From: Streptomyces griseoluteus
GTDB taxonomy: Bacteria > Actinomycetota > Actinomycetes > Streptomycetales > Streptomycetaceae
Direction: 5' to 3'
Assembly: GCF_004784465.1 (NCBI RefSeq)
Contig: NZ_SRRU01000001.1
Span: forward strand, 744,001 to 808,000
DNA: 64,000 bases
Shown here in pieces: positions 17,387 through 29,986 of this stretch; the stretch's first letter is position 1, and each line of letters begins with the position of its first letter. The position numbers were made by a program, and so were the translations under genes. Under the pieces are notes generated by a model that was not told the DNA's origin, did not search any database, and was given only the letters and a program-made list of their open reading frames with translations.

Positions 17387-18730
17387 GTGCGTGAATACCT
17401 GCTGACGCTTCTCATCACGGCCGCGGTGACCTACCTGCTGACAGGGCCGGTACGGAAATTCGCGATCGTGGCGGGAGCGATGCCGGAGATCCGGGCACGG
17501 GACGTGCACCGGGAGCCCACTCCGCGGCTCGGCGGTATCGCCATGTTCTTCGGACTGTGCGCGGGGCTGCTCGTCGCGGACCACCTGGAGAACCTCAACG
17601 AGGTCTTCGCCAAGTCCAACGAGCCCCGCGCCCTGCTGTCCGGGGCCGCGCTGATCTGGCTGATCGGCGTGCTGGACGACAAGTTCGAGATCGACGCCCT
17701 GATCAAGCTGGGCGGGCAGATGATCGCCGCCGGTGTGATGGTGGTGCAGGGTCTGACGATCCTGTGGCTGCCGGTGCCCGGTGTGGGCCTGGTCGCCGTC
17801 ACCCAGTGGCAGGGCACCCTGCTGACCGTCGCCCTGGTCGTCATCACCATCAACGCGGTCAACTTCGTCGACGGCCTCGACGGTCTCGCCGCCGGCATGG
17901 TCTGCATCGCCACCGCCGCGTTCTTCATGTACGCCTACCGCATCTGGTACGGCTACGGCATCGAGGCGGCCGCCCCGGCGACGCTGTTCGCGGCGATCCT
18001 GATGGGCATGTGTCTGGGCTTCCTGCCGCACAACATGCACCCGGCGCGCATCTTCATGGGCGACTCCGGCTCCATGCTGATCGGCCTGGTGCTGGCCGGC
18101 AGCGCCATCTCCGTCACCGGCCAGATCGACCCGGACCGGCTGAACCTGTTCTCCGGTTCCGAGCGCAGCACCGTGCACCAGATGGTGCCCGCGTACATCC
18201 CGCTGCTGCTGCCGCTGTCGATCATCGCCATCCCGGCCGCCGACCTCGTGCTGGCCATCGTGCGCCGCACCTGGCGCGGCCAGTCGCCGTTCGCGGCGGA
18301 CCGCGGGCACCTGCACCACCGGCTGCTGGAGATCGGGCACTCGCACAGCCGCGCGGTGCTCATCATGTACTTCTGGTCGGCCCTCATCGGCTTCGGCGTG
18401 CTCGCCTACTCGGTCAACTCGGCCTCGATGTGGATCGTCCTCGGCGTCGTCTTCCTCAGCGCCATCGGCCTGGTCATGCTCCTCCTCCCCCGCTTCACCC
18501 CCCACGCCCCCCGCTGGGCCCAGCACTTCGTCCCCCCGCGCTACCGCCGCTATCCGGAACCGTCGGAAGAGGGCGAGGAGGCGGGGACCGAGTCCGGCGA
18601 AGCGTCCACCGCAGCCCTCACCGACGCCACCACCGCCTCGACCGCGGTGGCGGCGGTGCCGGGCGTCAACGGGGCGACCGCGATCGGCGCTCGTACGCGT
18701 TCCGCCAAAAGTCGCAAGGTAAGAATCTGA
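17387..18730 (+). CDS. wecA: Polyprenyl-phosphate GlcNAc-1-phosphate transferase (WecA/Rfe)
   Basis: A 447-aa multi-spanning membrane enzyme of the MraY/WecA family, which moves GlcNAc-1-P from UDP-GlcNAc to a polyprenyl phosphate to start cell-wall glycopolymer synthesis. Visible motifs are VHREPTPRLGG, NFVDGLDGLAAG, the Mg-binding FMGDSGSMLIG and the His-rich GHLHHRLLEIGHS. The C-terminal ~60 residues are hydrophilic and Ala/Thr-rich. GTG 17387 (REYLLTLLITA) is preferred over ATG 17381 and GTG 17375 because GGGG at 17377-17380 is then correctly spaced. In mycobacteria the orthologue also sits directly upstream of the atp operon. Confidence 0.9.
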   Translation: MREYLLTLLITAAVTYLLTGPVRKFAIVAGAMPEIRARDVHREPTPRLGGIAMFFGLCAGLLVADHLENLNEVFAKSNEPRALLSGAALIWLIGVLDDKFEIDALIKLGGQMIAAGVMVVQGLTILWLPVPGVGLVAVTQWQGTLLTVALVVITINAVNFVDGLDGLAAGMVCIATAAFFMYAYRIWYGYGIEAAAPATLFAAILMGMCLGFLPHNMHPARIFMGDSGSMLIGLVLAGSAISVTGQIDPDRLNLFSGSERSTVHQMVPAYIPLLLPLSIIAIPAADLVLAIVRRTWRGQSPFAADRGHLHHRLLEIGHSHSRAVLIMYFWSALIGFGVLAYSVNSASMWIVLGVVFLSAIGLVMLLLPRFTPHAPRWAQHFVPPRYRRYPEPSEEGEEAGTESGEASTAALTDATTASTAVAAVPGVNGATAIGARTRSAKSRKVRI

Positions 18731-18751
18731 CTAGAGCATTGCCAAGTCGTG

Positions 18752-18768
18752 GGGGAGCAAAGCCCCCT
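18752..18768 (+). terminator. Small GC hairpin after wecA
   Basis: GGGGG (18752-18756) faces CCCCC (18764-18768) across an AGCAAAG loop, 21 nt after the wecA stop. It is followed by a short TAATA stretch. It may end wecA transcription before the atp operon. The remaining DNA to 19007 holds AT-richer sequence (AATAGTTTGTGATACGGTTC near 18862-18881) that probably includes the atp promoter. Confidence 0.4.
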
Positions 18769-19007
18769 AATACCAGACAAGCCCACCCGGTTCTTGCACC
18801 TGTGCGCGTTGTCACTCTCATGTGTGACGATCGATACGTCTCCAGGTAAAGACCTCATCAAATAGTTTGTGATACGGTTCACGAGAACCCAGGACAGAGC
18901 CGGAGACCGTGAAGCCACGGTTCGACGGCGTGAGAGTTTCCGTACTCGGTCCGGGACTACGCTCGTCCATGACGACACCTGCCCCCTGTGAAAGCGGAGT
19001 TGCCGCC

Positions 19008-19448
19008 ATGCCGTCCAATGACGTCCGGATTCTTGCCCAGGCCGCGGTGCCCACGGCTGCCGTCGGCGCGATCGCCGCCGTTGTCAGCGGTGTGGTCGCC
19101 GGCGGCAAGGGTGCGATCGGGGCCGTCGTGGGCACACTGATCGTCATCCTCTTCATGGGGATCGGTCTTTACGTCCTGCAGCGCACCGCCAGGTCGTTCC
19201 CGCAGCTGTTCCAGATGATGGGCCTCATGCTCTACGCGGCCCAACTCCTGCTGCTGGTCGTCTTCGTGGCCGTTTTCAAGAACACGAACCTGTTCAACCC
19301 CCGGGCCTTCGCCATCGTCCTGGTGGTCACCACCCTGACGTGGATCGCCGCGCAGGCGCGCGCCCACATGAAGGCCAAGATCCTCTATGTCGATCCCGAT
19401 GCTCCGTCGAAGGAAGACAAGTCCCACAAGACGGACCGCTCGTCATGA
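19008..19448 (+). CDS. atpI: ATP synthase subunit I
   Basis: A 146-aa membrane protein with four predicted helices (AAVPTAAVGAIAAVVSG, VGTLIVILFMGIGLYVL, MMGLMLYAAQLLLLVVF, AFAIVLVVTTLTWI) and a charged C-terminal tail. AtpI proteins help assemble the c-ring. ATG 19008 is chosen because GCGGAG lies 7-9 nt upstream. In-frame ATG 18969 and GTG 18909 lack a ribosome binding site. It is the first gene of the atp operon. Confidence 0.85.
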   Translation: MPSNDVRILAQAAVPTAAVGAIAAVVSGVVAGGKGAIGAVVGTLIVILFMGIGLYVLQRTARSFPQLFQMMGLMLYAAQLLLLVVFVAVFKNTNLFNPRAFAIVLVVTTLTWIAAQARAHMKAKILYVDPDAPSKEDKSHKTDRSS

Positions 19449-19673
19449 GGGGTAGGGCCGGGATAAAGGCGCGGGAGAGATCCTGCTATCGTCCGGTGCC
19501 AACTGCGGCATCGCGGGCGCGGGCATTCGAGCTGACGCCTGTTCCACTGCGAGGCTAGATGCCCCCCAGCCGCCCCCACATCCGTAACACCAGTCCCGTG
19601 CCGAACCGCGGCCGTACGCCGCGCCGACACAACGAGGTTGCCGTACCTATGCGCCACGATGAAGGAGCCCGCG

Positions 19674-20495
19674 GTGAGTGCTGACCCGACGCAGACGCTC
19701 GCTTTCGACACGAGCTGTCACCTGTTCTCCGGGTGCGGCTTCCCGGCTCCGGGCCTGCACTCGTTCCTGTTCAAGCCGCTCTGGGGCGACGCGGACAGCA
19801 ACCTGTACTTCAACAAGACGATGCTGCTGGCCCTGATCGGCTCCATCGTCGTCGTGGCCTTCTTCTGGGCGGCCTTCGCCCGCCCGAAGGTCGTCCCCGG
19901 CAAGCTCCAGATGATCGCCGAGTCCGGCTACGACTTCATCCGGCGCGGCGTCGTCTACGAGACCATCGGCAAGAAGGAGGGCGAGAAGTACGTACCTCTG
20001 GTCGTCTCGCTGTTCTTCTTCGTCTGGATGATGAACCTCTGGTCGATCATCCCGGTCGCCCAGTTCCCGGTGACGGCGATCATCTCGTACCCGGCCATCC
20101 TGGCCGCGATCGTCTACGTCCTCTGGGTCGGTCTCACCTTCAAGCGCCACGGCTTCGTCGGCGCCTTCAAGAACTTCACCGGTTACGACAAGTCGCTCGG
20201 CGCGGTGCTCCCGCTGTCGATGACGATCGAACTGTTCTCGAACCTGCTGGTCCGGCCGTTCACGCACGCCGTGCGGCTCTTCGCCAACATGTTCGCCGGT
20301 CACACGCTGCTGCTGCTCTTCACGATCGCCAGCTGGTACATGCTGAACGGCATCGGCATCGCCTACTCCGGTGTCTCGTTCGTCATGGTCCTCGTGATGA
20401 CCGCCTTCGAACTCTTCATCCAGGCTGTCCAGGCGTACGTCTTCGTGCTCCTCACGTGCAGCTTCATCCAGGGCGCGCTCGCCGAGCACCACTGA
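19674..20495 (+). CDS. atpB: F-ATP synthase subunit a
   Basis: A 273-aa membrane stator subunit that forms the proton half-channels against the c-ring. The essential Arg is R201 in HAVRLFANMFAGH, and MTIELFSNLLVRP and FELFIQAVQAYVFVLL are family motifs. GTG 19674 is used because AAGGAG at 19662-19667 is well spaced. The 225 bp after atpI may contain an additional promoter or leader. Confidence 0.96.
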   Translation: MSADPTQTLAFDTSCHLFSGCGFPAPGLHSFLFKPLWGDADSNLYFNKTMLLALIGSIVVVAFFWAAFARPKVVPGKLQMIAESGYDFIRRGVVYETIGKKEGEKYVPLVVSLFFFVWMMNLWSIIPVAQFPVTAIISYPAILAAIVYVLWVGLTFKRHGFVGAFKNFTGYDKSLGAVLPLSMTIELFSNLLVRPFTHAVRLFANMFAGHTLLLLFTIASWYMLNGIGIAYSGVSFVMVLVMTAFELFIQAVQAYVFVLLTCSFIQGALAEHH

Positions 20496-20819
<324 letters not shown>

Positions 20820-20859
20820 TCCGACCGCCGCGTTACCCATAGACGAAAGGCACTGATAC

Positions 20860-21405
20860 ATGAGCCCCCTGGTAATGCTGGCGGCTGAGGAGGCCGAGAA
20901 CCCCCTCATCCCGCCGATCCCAGAGCTCGTCATCGGCCTGATCGCCTTTGTCATCGTCTTCGGCTTCCTCGCCTGGAAGCTTCTCCCGAACATCAACAAG
21001 GTTCTGGAGGAGCGCCGCGAAGCGATCGAGGGCGGGATCGAGAAGGCCGAGGCCGCGCAGACCGAGGCTCAGAGCGTCCTCGAGCAGTACAAGGCCCAGC
21101 TCGCCGAGGCCCGTCACGAGGCCGCCCGGCTGCGCCAGGAGGCTCAGGAGCAGGGTGCGACGCTCATCGCGGAGATGCGGGCCGAGGGCCAGCGTCAGCG
21201 CGAGGAGATCGTCGCCGCCGGTCACGCCCAGATCGCGGCCGACCGTAAGGCCGCCGCGGCCGCGCTCCGCCAGGACGTCGGCAAGCTCGCCACCGAACTG
21301 GCCGGCAAGCTCGTCGGTGAGTCCCTCGAGGACCACGCCCGGCAGAGCCGTGTGATCGACCGCTTCCTCGACGAGCTCGACGAGAAGGCCGAGGCCACGC
21401 GATGA
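20860..21405 (+). CDS. atpF: F-ATP synthase subunit b
   Basis: A 181-aa peripheral stalk subunit with one N-terminal membrane helix (LVIGLIAFVIVFGFLAWKLL) and a long Ala/Glu/Arg-rich coiled coil reaching to F1. Its TGA overlaps the atpH start in the sequence ATGA (21402-21405), so the two stalk subunits are translationally coupled. Confidence 0.96.
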   Translation: MSPLVMLAAEEAENPLIPPIPELVIGLIAFVIVFGFLAWKLLPNINKVLEERREAIEGGIEKAEAAQTEAQSVLEQYKAQLAEARHEAARLRQEAQEQGATLIAEMRAEGQRQREEIVAAGHAQIAADRKAAAAALRQDVGKLATELAGKLVGESLEDHARQSRVIDRFLDELDEKAEATR

Positions 21406-22217
21406 ACGGAGCGAGCCGCGAGGCCCTGGCAGCCGCACGGGAGCGTCTCGACGCGCTGACGGACTCCACCTCCGTGGATGCCGCGCAGCTCGCCGACGAG
21501 CTGGCGGCCGTCACCGCGCTGCTCGACCGCGAGGCCGGCCTGCGCCGGGTCCTCACCGACCCGGCGCAGCCCGCCGAGGCCAAGGCCGAGCTGGTGCGGC
21601 GCCTGATCGGCGGCCAGGTGAGCGGTCCGACCGCCGACCTGGTGGCCGGCATGGCCCGGTCCCGCTGGTCGCAGCCCCGCGACCTGGTGGACGCGCTGGA
21701 GCAGCTGGCGGACATCGCCGACCTCACCGCCGCGGAGAAGTCGGGCACGCTGGACGACGTCGAGGACGAGCTGTTCCGGTTCGGCCGCATCGTCGCCTCC
21801 GACCCGGCTCTGCGCGCCGCGCTGACCGACCGGTCGGCGTCCACCGCGGCCAAGGCCGAGCTGGTGCACCGGCTGCTGGGCGGACGGGCCAAGCCCGCCA
21901 CCGAGCGTCTGGTCACCCGGCTGGTCACCGCGCCGCGTGGACGTAGCCTGGAAGCGGGACTCGAGTCCCTGTCCAAGCTGGCCGCGGAGCGCCGGGACCG
22001 GCTGGTGGCGATCGTCACTTCGGCGGTCCCGCTGAGCGAGGCCCAGAAGCGTCGCCTGGGCGACGCCCTGGCCAAGCTCTACGGCCGCCGGATGCACCTC
22101 AACCTGGACGTGGACCCCGAGGTGATCGGCGGTGTGCGGGTGCAGGTCGGTGACGAGGTCATCAACGGCTCCCTGGCGGACCGGCTGGACGACGCCGCCC
22201 GCCGTATGGCGAGCTAG
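21402..22217 (+). CDS. atpH: F-ATP synthase subunit delta
   Basis: A 271-aa OSCP/delta subunit linking the b stalk to the top of F1. It is longer than the ~180-aa proteobacterial protein, as is usual in actinobacteria, with an extra N-terminal helical portion. The conserved C-terminal part has ERRDRLVAIVTSAVPLSE and VDPEVIGGVRVQVGDEVINGS. The start overlaps atpF by 4 bp. Confidence 0.95.
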   Translation: MNGASREALAAARERLDALTDSTSVDAAQLADELAAVTALLDREAGLRRVLTDPAQPAEAKAELVRRLIGGQVSGPTADLVAGMARSRWSQPRDLVDALEQLADIADLTAAEKSGTLDDVEDELFRFGRIVASDPALRAALTDRSASTAAKAELVHRLLGGRAKPATERLVTRLVTAPRGRSLEAGLESLSKLAAERRDRLVAIVTSAVPLSEAQKRRLGDALAKLYGRRMHLNLDVDPEVIGGVRVQVGDEVINGSLADRLDDAARRMAS

Positions 22218-22356
22218 AACGTAAACAAGCAGTACGTAAGTAATTACGGCCCTGGTTGGGCCGTGCAGAGGATTCACCTCGTTCAGGGGGGAGTCCGGAG
22301 TCAGACATCCCCCCAAAGTGAAACTTCGGGCCCAACAAGGAGAGCAGGGAACCCAG

Positions 22357-23949
22357 ATGGCGGAGCTCACGATCCGGCCGGAGGAGATCCGGGACGCACT
22401 GGAGAACTTCGTCCAGTCGTACAAGCCGGACGCGGCCTCGCGCGAGGAGGTCGGTACGGTCACCGTCGCCGGCGACGGCGTCGCGAAGGTCGAGGGTCTT
22501 CCCTCGGCCATGGCCAACGAGCTGCTGAAGTTCGAGGACGGCACCCTCGGCCTCGCCCTCAACCTCGAGGAGCGCGAGATCGGTGCCATCGTTCTCGGCG
22601 AGTACAGCGGCATCGAGGAGGGCCAGCCGGTGCACCGCACCGGAGAGGTCCTCTCCGTCGCCGTCGGCGACGGCTACCTCGGCCGTGTCGTCGACCCGCT
22701 GGGCCAGCCGATCGACGGTCTCGGCGAGGTCGAGACCGACGGCCGCCGCGCCCTCGAACTGCAGGCCCCCACGGTCATGCAGCGCCAGTCGGTGCACGAG
22801 CCGATGGAGACGGGCTACATGGCGGTCGACGCCATGACCCCGATCGGCCGCGGCCAGCGCCAGCTCATCATCGGTGACCGCCAGACCGGCAAGACCGCCC
22901 TGGCCGTCGACACGATCATCAACCAGCGCGACAACTGGCGCACCGGCGACCCGAACAAGCAGGTCCGCTGCATCTACGTCGCCATCGGCCAGAAGGGCTC
23001 CACCATCGCCGGCGTGCGCCGCGCGCTGGAGGAGAACGGCGCGCTGGAGTACACGACCATCGTCGCCGCCCCGGCGTCCGACCCGGCCGGCTTCAAGTAC
23101 CTGGCGCCGTACACCGGTTCCGCCATCGGTCAGCACTGGATGTACCAGGGCAAGCACGTCCTGATCGTCTTCGACGACCTGTCGAAGCAGGCCGACGCCT
23201 ACCGCGCCGTGTCCCTGCTGCTGCGCCGCCCGCCGGGCCGCGAGGCCTACCCCGGTGACGTCTTCTACCTGCACTCCCGTCTGCTGGAGCGCTGCGCGAA
23301 GCTCTCCGACGACTTGGGCGCCGGCTCGATGACCGGTCTGCCGATCGTCGAGACGAAGGCCAACGACGTCTCGGCGTTCATCCCGACCAACGTCATCTCC
23401 ATCACCGACGGCCAGTGCTTCCTGGAGTCGGACCTCTTCAACGCCGGTCAGCGTCCCGCGCTGAACGTCGGTATCTCCGTCTCCCGAGTCGGTGGTTCCG
23501 CCCAGCACAAGGCGATGAAGCAGGTCTCCGGCCGACTGCGCGTGGACCTCGCCCAGTTCCGTGAGCTGGAGGCGTTCGCCGCCTTCGGTTCCGACCTGGA
23601 CCAGGCGTCCAAGAACCAGCTCGAGCGCGGTCAGCGCATGACCGAGCTGCTGAAGCAGGACCAGTACCAGCCGATGTCCACCGAGGACCAGGTCGTCTCG
23701 ATCTGGGCCGGTGGTACGGGCCGCATGGACGACGTGCCGGTCGAGGACGTCCGCCGCTTCGACAGGGAGCTGCTGGAGTTCCTGCACCGCAAGCACCAGG
23801 GCCTGATGACCTCCATCCGGGAGGGCGGCAAGCTGTCGGACGACACCCTGCAGGCCCTCAGTGACGCGATCGCGGAGTTCAAGAGGCAGTTCGAGACCTC
23901 GGACGGCAAGCTCCTCGGCGACGACACCCCGGCCTCTCCCGCCAAGTGA
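22357..23949 (+). CDS. atpA: F-ATP synthase subunit alpha
   Basis: A 530-aa non-catalytic nucleotide-binding subunit of the F1 head. The P-loop GDRQTGKT is at 173-180, followed by [14 protein letters not shown] and PAILRR-equivalent segments ([16 protein letters not shown]), with [11 protein letters not shown] and [11 protein letters not shown] near the catalytic interface. ATG 22357 follows AAGGAGAGCAGGG. The 139 bp after atpH may form a leader or processing site. Confidence 0.97.
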   Translation: MAELTIRPEEIRDALENFVQSYKPDAASREEVGTVTVAGDGVAKVEGLPSAMANELLKFEDGTLGLALNLEEREIGAIVLGEYSGIEEGQPVHRTGEVLSVAVGDGYLGRVVDPLGQPIDGLGEVETDGRRALELQAPTVMQRQSVHEPMETGYMAVDAMTPIGRGQRQLIIGDRQTGKTALAVDTIINQRDNWRTGDPNKQVRCIYVAIGQKGSTIAGVRRALEENGALEYTTIVAAPASDPAGFKYLAPYTGSAIGQHWMYQGKHVLIVFDDLSKQADAYRAVSLLLRRPPGREAYPGDVFYLHSRLLERCAKLSDDLGAGSMTGLPIVETKANDVSAFIPTNVISITDGQCFLESDLFNAGQRPALNVGISVSRVGGSAQHKAMKQVSGRLRVDLAQFRELEAFAAFGSDLDQASKNQLERGQRMTELLKQDQYQPMSTEDQVVSIWAGGTGRMDDVPVEDVRRFDRELLEFLHRKHQGLMTSIREGGKLSDDTLQALSDAIAEFKRQFETSDGKLLGDDTPASPAK

Positions 23950-23970
23950 CGTAAGGAAGGGACCTGACTC

Positions 23971-24888
23971 ATGGGAGCCCAGCTCCGGGTCTACAAGCGT
24001 CGCATCCGATCCGTCACCGCGACCAAGAAGATCACCAAGGCGATGGAGATGATCGCCGCCTCGCGTGTCGTCAAGGCGCAGCGCAAGGTGGCGGCCTCCA
24101 AGCCGTACGCGGACGAGCTGACCCGCGCGGTCAAGTCGGTCGCCACCGGTTCGAACACCAAGCACCCGCTCACCACGGAGGCCGAGAACCCGACCCGTGC
24201 CGCGGTCCTGCTCCTCACGAGCGACCGCGGTCTGGCCGGCGCCTTCAACTCCAACGCCATCAAGGCGGGCGAGCAGCTCACCGAGCGCCTCGAGCGCGAG
24301 GGCAAGCAGGTGGAGACGTTCATCGTCGGCCGCCGCGGTGTCGCGCACTACAACTTCCGTGAGCGCAAGATCGCGGAGGCGTGGACGGGCTTCACCGACG
24401 AGCCCACGTACGGGGACGCCAAGAAGGTCGCGGCGCCCCTCATCGAGACCATCGAGACGCCCGAAACGGACGGCGGCGCGGACGAGCTGTACATCGTCTT
24501 CACCGAGTTCGTCTCGATGATGACGCAGACGGCGGTCGCCGAGCGGCTGCTCCCGCTGCGCCTCGACGAGGTCACGGAGGAGAAGACCGGCGACGGTGAG
24601 ATCCGCCCGCTGTACGACTTCGAGCCCTCGGCGGAGGACGTCCTGGACGCCCTGCTGCCGCGGTACGTCGAGAGCCGGATCTACAACGCGCTGCTCCAGT
24701 CGGCCGCTTCGAAGCACGCCGCCACGCGGCGCGCGATGAAGTCGGCCACCGACAACGCGGGTGAGCTGATCAACACGCTCTCCCGTCTTGCCAACGCGGC
24801 CCGCCAGGCCGAAATCACCCAGGAAATCAGCGAGATCGTCGGTGGCGCCAGCGCCCTGGCCGACGCGACCGCGGGGAGTGACCGATAA
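23971..24888 (+). CDS. atpG: F-ATP synthase subunit gamma
   Basis: A 305-aa central rotor shaft. Conserved N-terminal ([19 protein letters not shown]) and C-terminal ([33 protein letters not shown]) helices form the coiled coil inserted into the alpha-beta ring. The stop codon is immediately followed by the atpD ATG, with no intervening base. Confidence 0.97.
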   Translation: MGAQLRVYKRRIRSVTATKKITKAMEMIAASRVVKAQRKVAASKPYADELTRAVKSVATGSNTKHPLTTEAENPTRAAVLLLTSDRGLAGAFNSNAIKAGEQLTERLEREGKQVETFIVGRRGVAHYNFRERKIAEAWTGFTDEPTYGDAKKVAAPLIETIETPETDGGADELYIVFTEFVSMMTQTAVAERLLPLRLDEVTEEKTGDGEIRPLYDFEPSAEDVLDALLPRYVESRIYNALLQSAASKHAATRRAMKSATDNAGELINTLSRLANAARQAEITQEISEIVGGASALADATAGSDR

Positions 24889-26325
<1,437 letters not shown>

Positions 26326-26338
26326 CACCCGCGCTCCT

Positions 26339-26373
26339 GGCCGGGGGGGCGGGCACGTCCCGCCCCCTCGGCC
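26339..26373 (+). terminator. Intercistronic GC hairpin between atpD and atpC
   Basis: GGGCGGG (26347-26353) pairs with CCCGCCC (26359-26365) around CACGT, extended by flanking GGCC-/-GGCC and G/C runs. There is no T tract. It may stabilise the upstream mRNA or lower atpC expression. Confidence 0.45.
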
Positions 26374-26437
26374 ACGCCCCCTAGAATTGACCCCGACACC
26401 CGGCACATCCGCCGGGTGGTGATCCGAGGAGCCAACC

Positions 26438-26815
26438 TTGGCTGCTGAGCTGCACGTCGAGCTGGTCGCCGCCGACCGCCAGGTCTGGTCCGGCGAGGCC
26501 ACCCTGGTCGTCGCGCGCACCACGTCCGGCGACATCGGCGTCATGCCCGGTCACCAGCCGCTGCTCGGTGTGCTGGAGTCGGGCCCGGTGACCATCCGCA
26601 CCAGTGACGGCGGGACCGTCGTCGCCGCTGTGCACGGCGGTTTCATCTCGTTCGCGGACGACAAGCTGTCGCTGCTGGCCGAGATCGCCGAGCTGGCGGA
26701 GGAGATCGACGTCCAGCGCGTCGAGCGCGAGCTGGAGCGAGCGAAGGCGGAGGACGACGAGGATGCCCAGCGTCGCGCCGACGTCCGTCTGCGGGCGGCG
26801 ACCTCCACGCGCTGA
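26438..26815 (+). CDS. atpC: F-ATP synthase subunit epsilon
   Basis: A 125-aa subunit with an N-terminal beta-sandwich (LHVELVAADRQVWSGEA, GDIGVMPGHQPLLGVLESG) and a C-terminal helical hairpin of charged residues that can inhibit ATP hydrolysis. The start is TTG 26438 behind GAGGAGCC. It is the last gene of the atp operon. Confidence 0.95.
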   Translation: MAAELHVELVAADRQVWSGEATLVVARTTSGDIGVMPGHQPLLGVLESGPVTIRTSDGGTVVAAVHGGFISFADDKLSLLAEIAELAEEIDVQRVERELERAKAEDDEDAQRRADVRLRAATSTR

Positions 26816-26839
26816 TCATCGCGCCGTGTGACCATCATT

Positions 26840-26882
26840 CAGCCGCGGCCGGCCCGGAACATTCCGGTGCCGGTCGCGGCTG
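26840..26882 (+). terminator. Hairpin at the end of the atp operon
   Basis: CAGCCGCG/CGCGGCTG outer arms and CCGG-rich inner arms form an almost perfect inverted repeat 24 nt after the atpC stop. It lacks a T tract. It probably ends or trims the atp transcript. Confidence 0.55.
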
Positions 26883-26986
26883 AGGTGAATCCGGGTGTTT
26901 TTCCGGTTCCATTACCTGGCTCTGCGGTTTCATTACCCTGAGCCGAAAGCAGTTCCACTACCTGGGAGACGAGGAGGTCGGTGCCG

Positions 26987-27433
26987 ATGGTCCTCGCTCT
27001 GACTGTGTGCGGAATCGTGGTCGCGCTCGTGGTGGTGGGTCTGTTCCTGTTCGGCCTGCGCCGCAGGCTCATCCAGCGTTCCGGCGGCACCTTCGACTGT
27101 TCGCTGCGCTGGGACGTGGGGGAGCAGTCCGATGTGAACGGCAAGGGCTGGAGCTACGGCGTGGCCCGCTACAACGGGGACCGCATCGAGTGGTTCCGGG
27201 TGTTCTCCTACGCCCTGCGCCCGCGCCGGGTGCTGGAGCGCTCGCGGATCGAGGTGGCCGGACGCCGGCTGCCCGAGGGCGAGGAGGAGCTGGCGTTGCT
27301 GTCCGACGCGGTGATCCTCGCCTGTGTCCATGAGGGCACCCGCCTCGAACTAGCCATGAGCGAAGACGCGCTGACCGGATTTCTCGCGTGGCTGGAAGCA
27401 GCCCCGCCCGGTCAGCGAGTGAATGTGGCGTAG
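26987..27433 (+). CDS. DUF2550 family membrane protein
   Basis: A 148-aa protein with one N-terminal membrane helix (LALTVCGIVVALVVVGLFLFG) and a cytoplasmic part of unknown function (GGTFDCSLRW, GWSYGVARYNGDRIEWFRVF, LAMSEDALTGFLAWLEAAPPG). ATG 26987 is favoured over GTG 26981 because GGAGG at 26973-26977 is then 9 nt away. Members of this family typically follow atpC in actinobacteria. The stop codon sits in the centre of a perfect inverted repeat (27413-27449). Confidence 0.85.
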   Translation: MVLALTVCGIVVALVVVGLFLFGLRRRLIQRSGGTFDCSLRWDVGEQSDVNGKGWSYGVARYNGDRIEWFRVFSYALRPRRVLERSRIEVAGRRLPEGEEELALLSDAVILACVHEGTRLELAMSEDALTGFLAWLEAAPPGQRVNVA

Positions 27434-27449
27434 CCACATTCACTCGCTG
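27413..27449. terminator. Perfect 17-bp inverted repeat across the DUF2550 stop codon
   Basis: CAGCGAGTGAATGTGGC (27413-27429) and its exact complement GCCACATTCACTCGCTG (27433-27449) flank GTA. The TAG stop (27431-27433) lies in the loop. A second, weaker C/G inverted repeat (CCCCCC/GGGGGG) follows at 27454-27477. Between convergent genes this is best read as a bidirectional terminator. Confidence 0.8.
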
Positions 27450-27518
27450 GGGGTCCCCCCGGACGAAGTCTGGGGGAGCGTCAACGTCGCTCAGAGGTCG
27501 GTGACCTCTCGAATTCCC

Positions 27519-29345
<1,827 letters not shown>

Positions 29346-29423
29346 GTGCGCCTCCCTCGATGTCGGGGGGAACTTCCAGAGGCATGGGGGGCATGACTGA
29401 GCCTTCACGCCCATGCTGCCGCG

Positions 29424-29466
29424 AGAATAGGAAAGGTCTGGACCAGCGGTCAATAGGTCTGGACCA
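29424..29466 (-). promoter_or_regulatory. Chitinase promoter with two 12-bp direct repeats
   Basis: On the minus strand, two identical copies of TGGTCCAGACCT lie at 29466-29455 and 29445-29434, 21 bp apart (two helical turns). A candidate -35 TTGACC (29453-29448) and -10 TATTCT (29429-29424) with an 18-bp spacer overlap them. This repeat is known from Streptomyces chitinase promoters, where it mediates chitin induction and glucose repression. It also resembles the DasR operator core (GGTCTAGACC). Confidence 0.9.
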
Positions 29467-29515
29467 TTTGTTCCGCAATTCGACTTAACCTCAACTCCGC
29501 TGCTGGCGCGGGAGT

Positions 29516-29850
29516 TTGACAGCGCATGAGGAGGACCTCGCCGACACCGCCGTGGCCGGGCTACGGCGGCGGGACCGGGGCGCCGATGTCGCGCCGGACA
29601 CCGAACCGGGGGTCACCGTGCCGGGGAGCAGGCGGTGGTCTTGGTGGCCGATCAGGGGCCCGGCATACCGCCCGCGTCCCGGCAGCGGCCCTTCGAGCGG
29701 TTCCCGCGGGGGCCGCACAGCACCGGCTCCGGGCTCGGACTCACCCTCGTCGCCCAGCAGGCCGCGCTGCACCGGGGGAGCGTCGGCGTCACCGGCGGCC
29801 CGGACGGCACCGGGGCCCGCTTCGAGGTGCCGCTGCCGTTGGACGGTACG
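29516..29850 (+). pseudogene. Broken histidine kinase (ATPase-domain remnant)
   Basis: Two frames together resemble the C-terminal part of a sensor kinase. The first (from 29531) reads EDLADTAVAGLRRRDRG and ends in PGVTV near 29622. The second (from about 29635) continues with VLVADQGPGIP (G1 box), GSGLGLTLVAQQAALHRG (G2 box) and a terminal GTGARFEVPLP. The N-box region (normally about 30 residues, DNALRHAP-like) is missing and the frame shifts at the junction. The dimerisation, sensor and membrane domains are absent. It cannot be a working kinase. Confidence 0.7.
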
Positions 29851-29986
29851 GCGGTGCCGGGGCGGCGGGACCGGCTGACCGGGACGGCCGGGGCGGACCG
29901 GTCGCAAGGTTTCCCCGAAGAGACCTCCTGGCCTCCGGGGCGACGGGCGGCACCACGGCCCGACCCGGACGTGAACGGAGGCGCAC

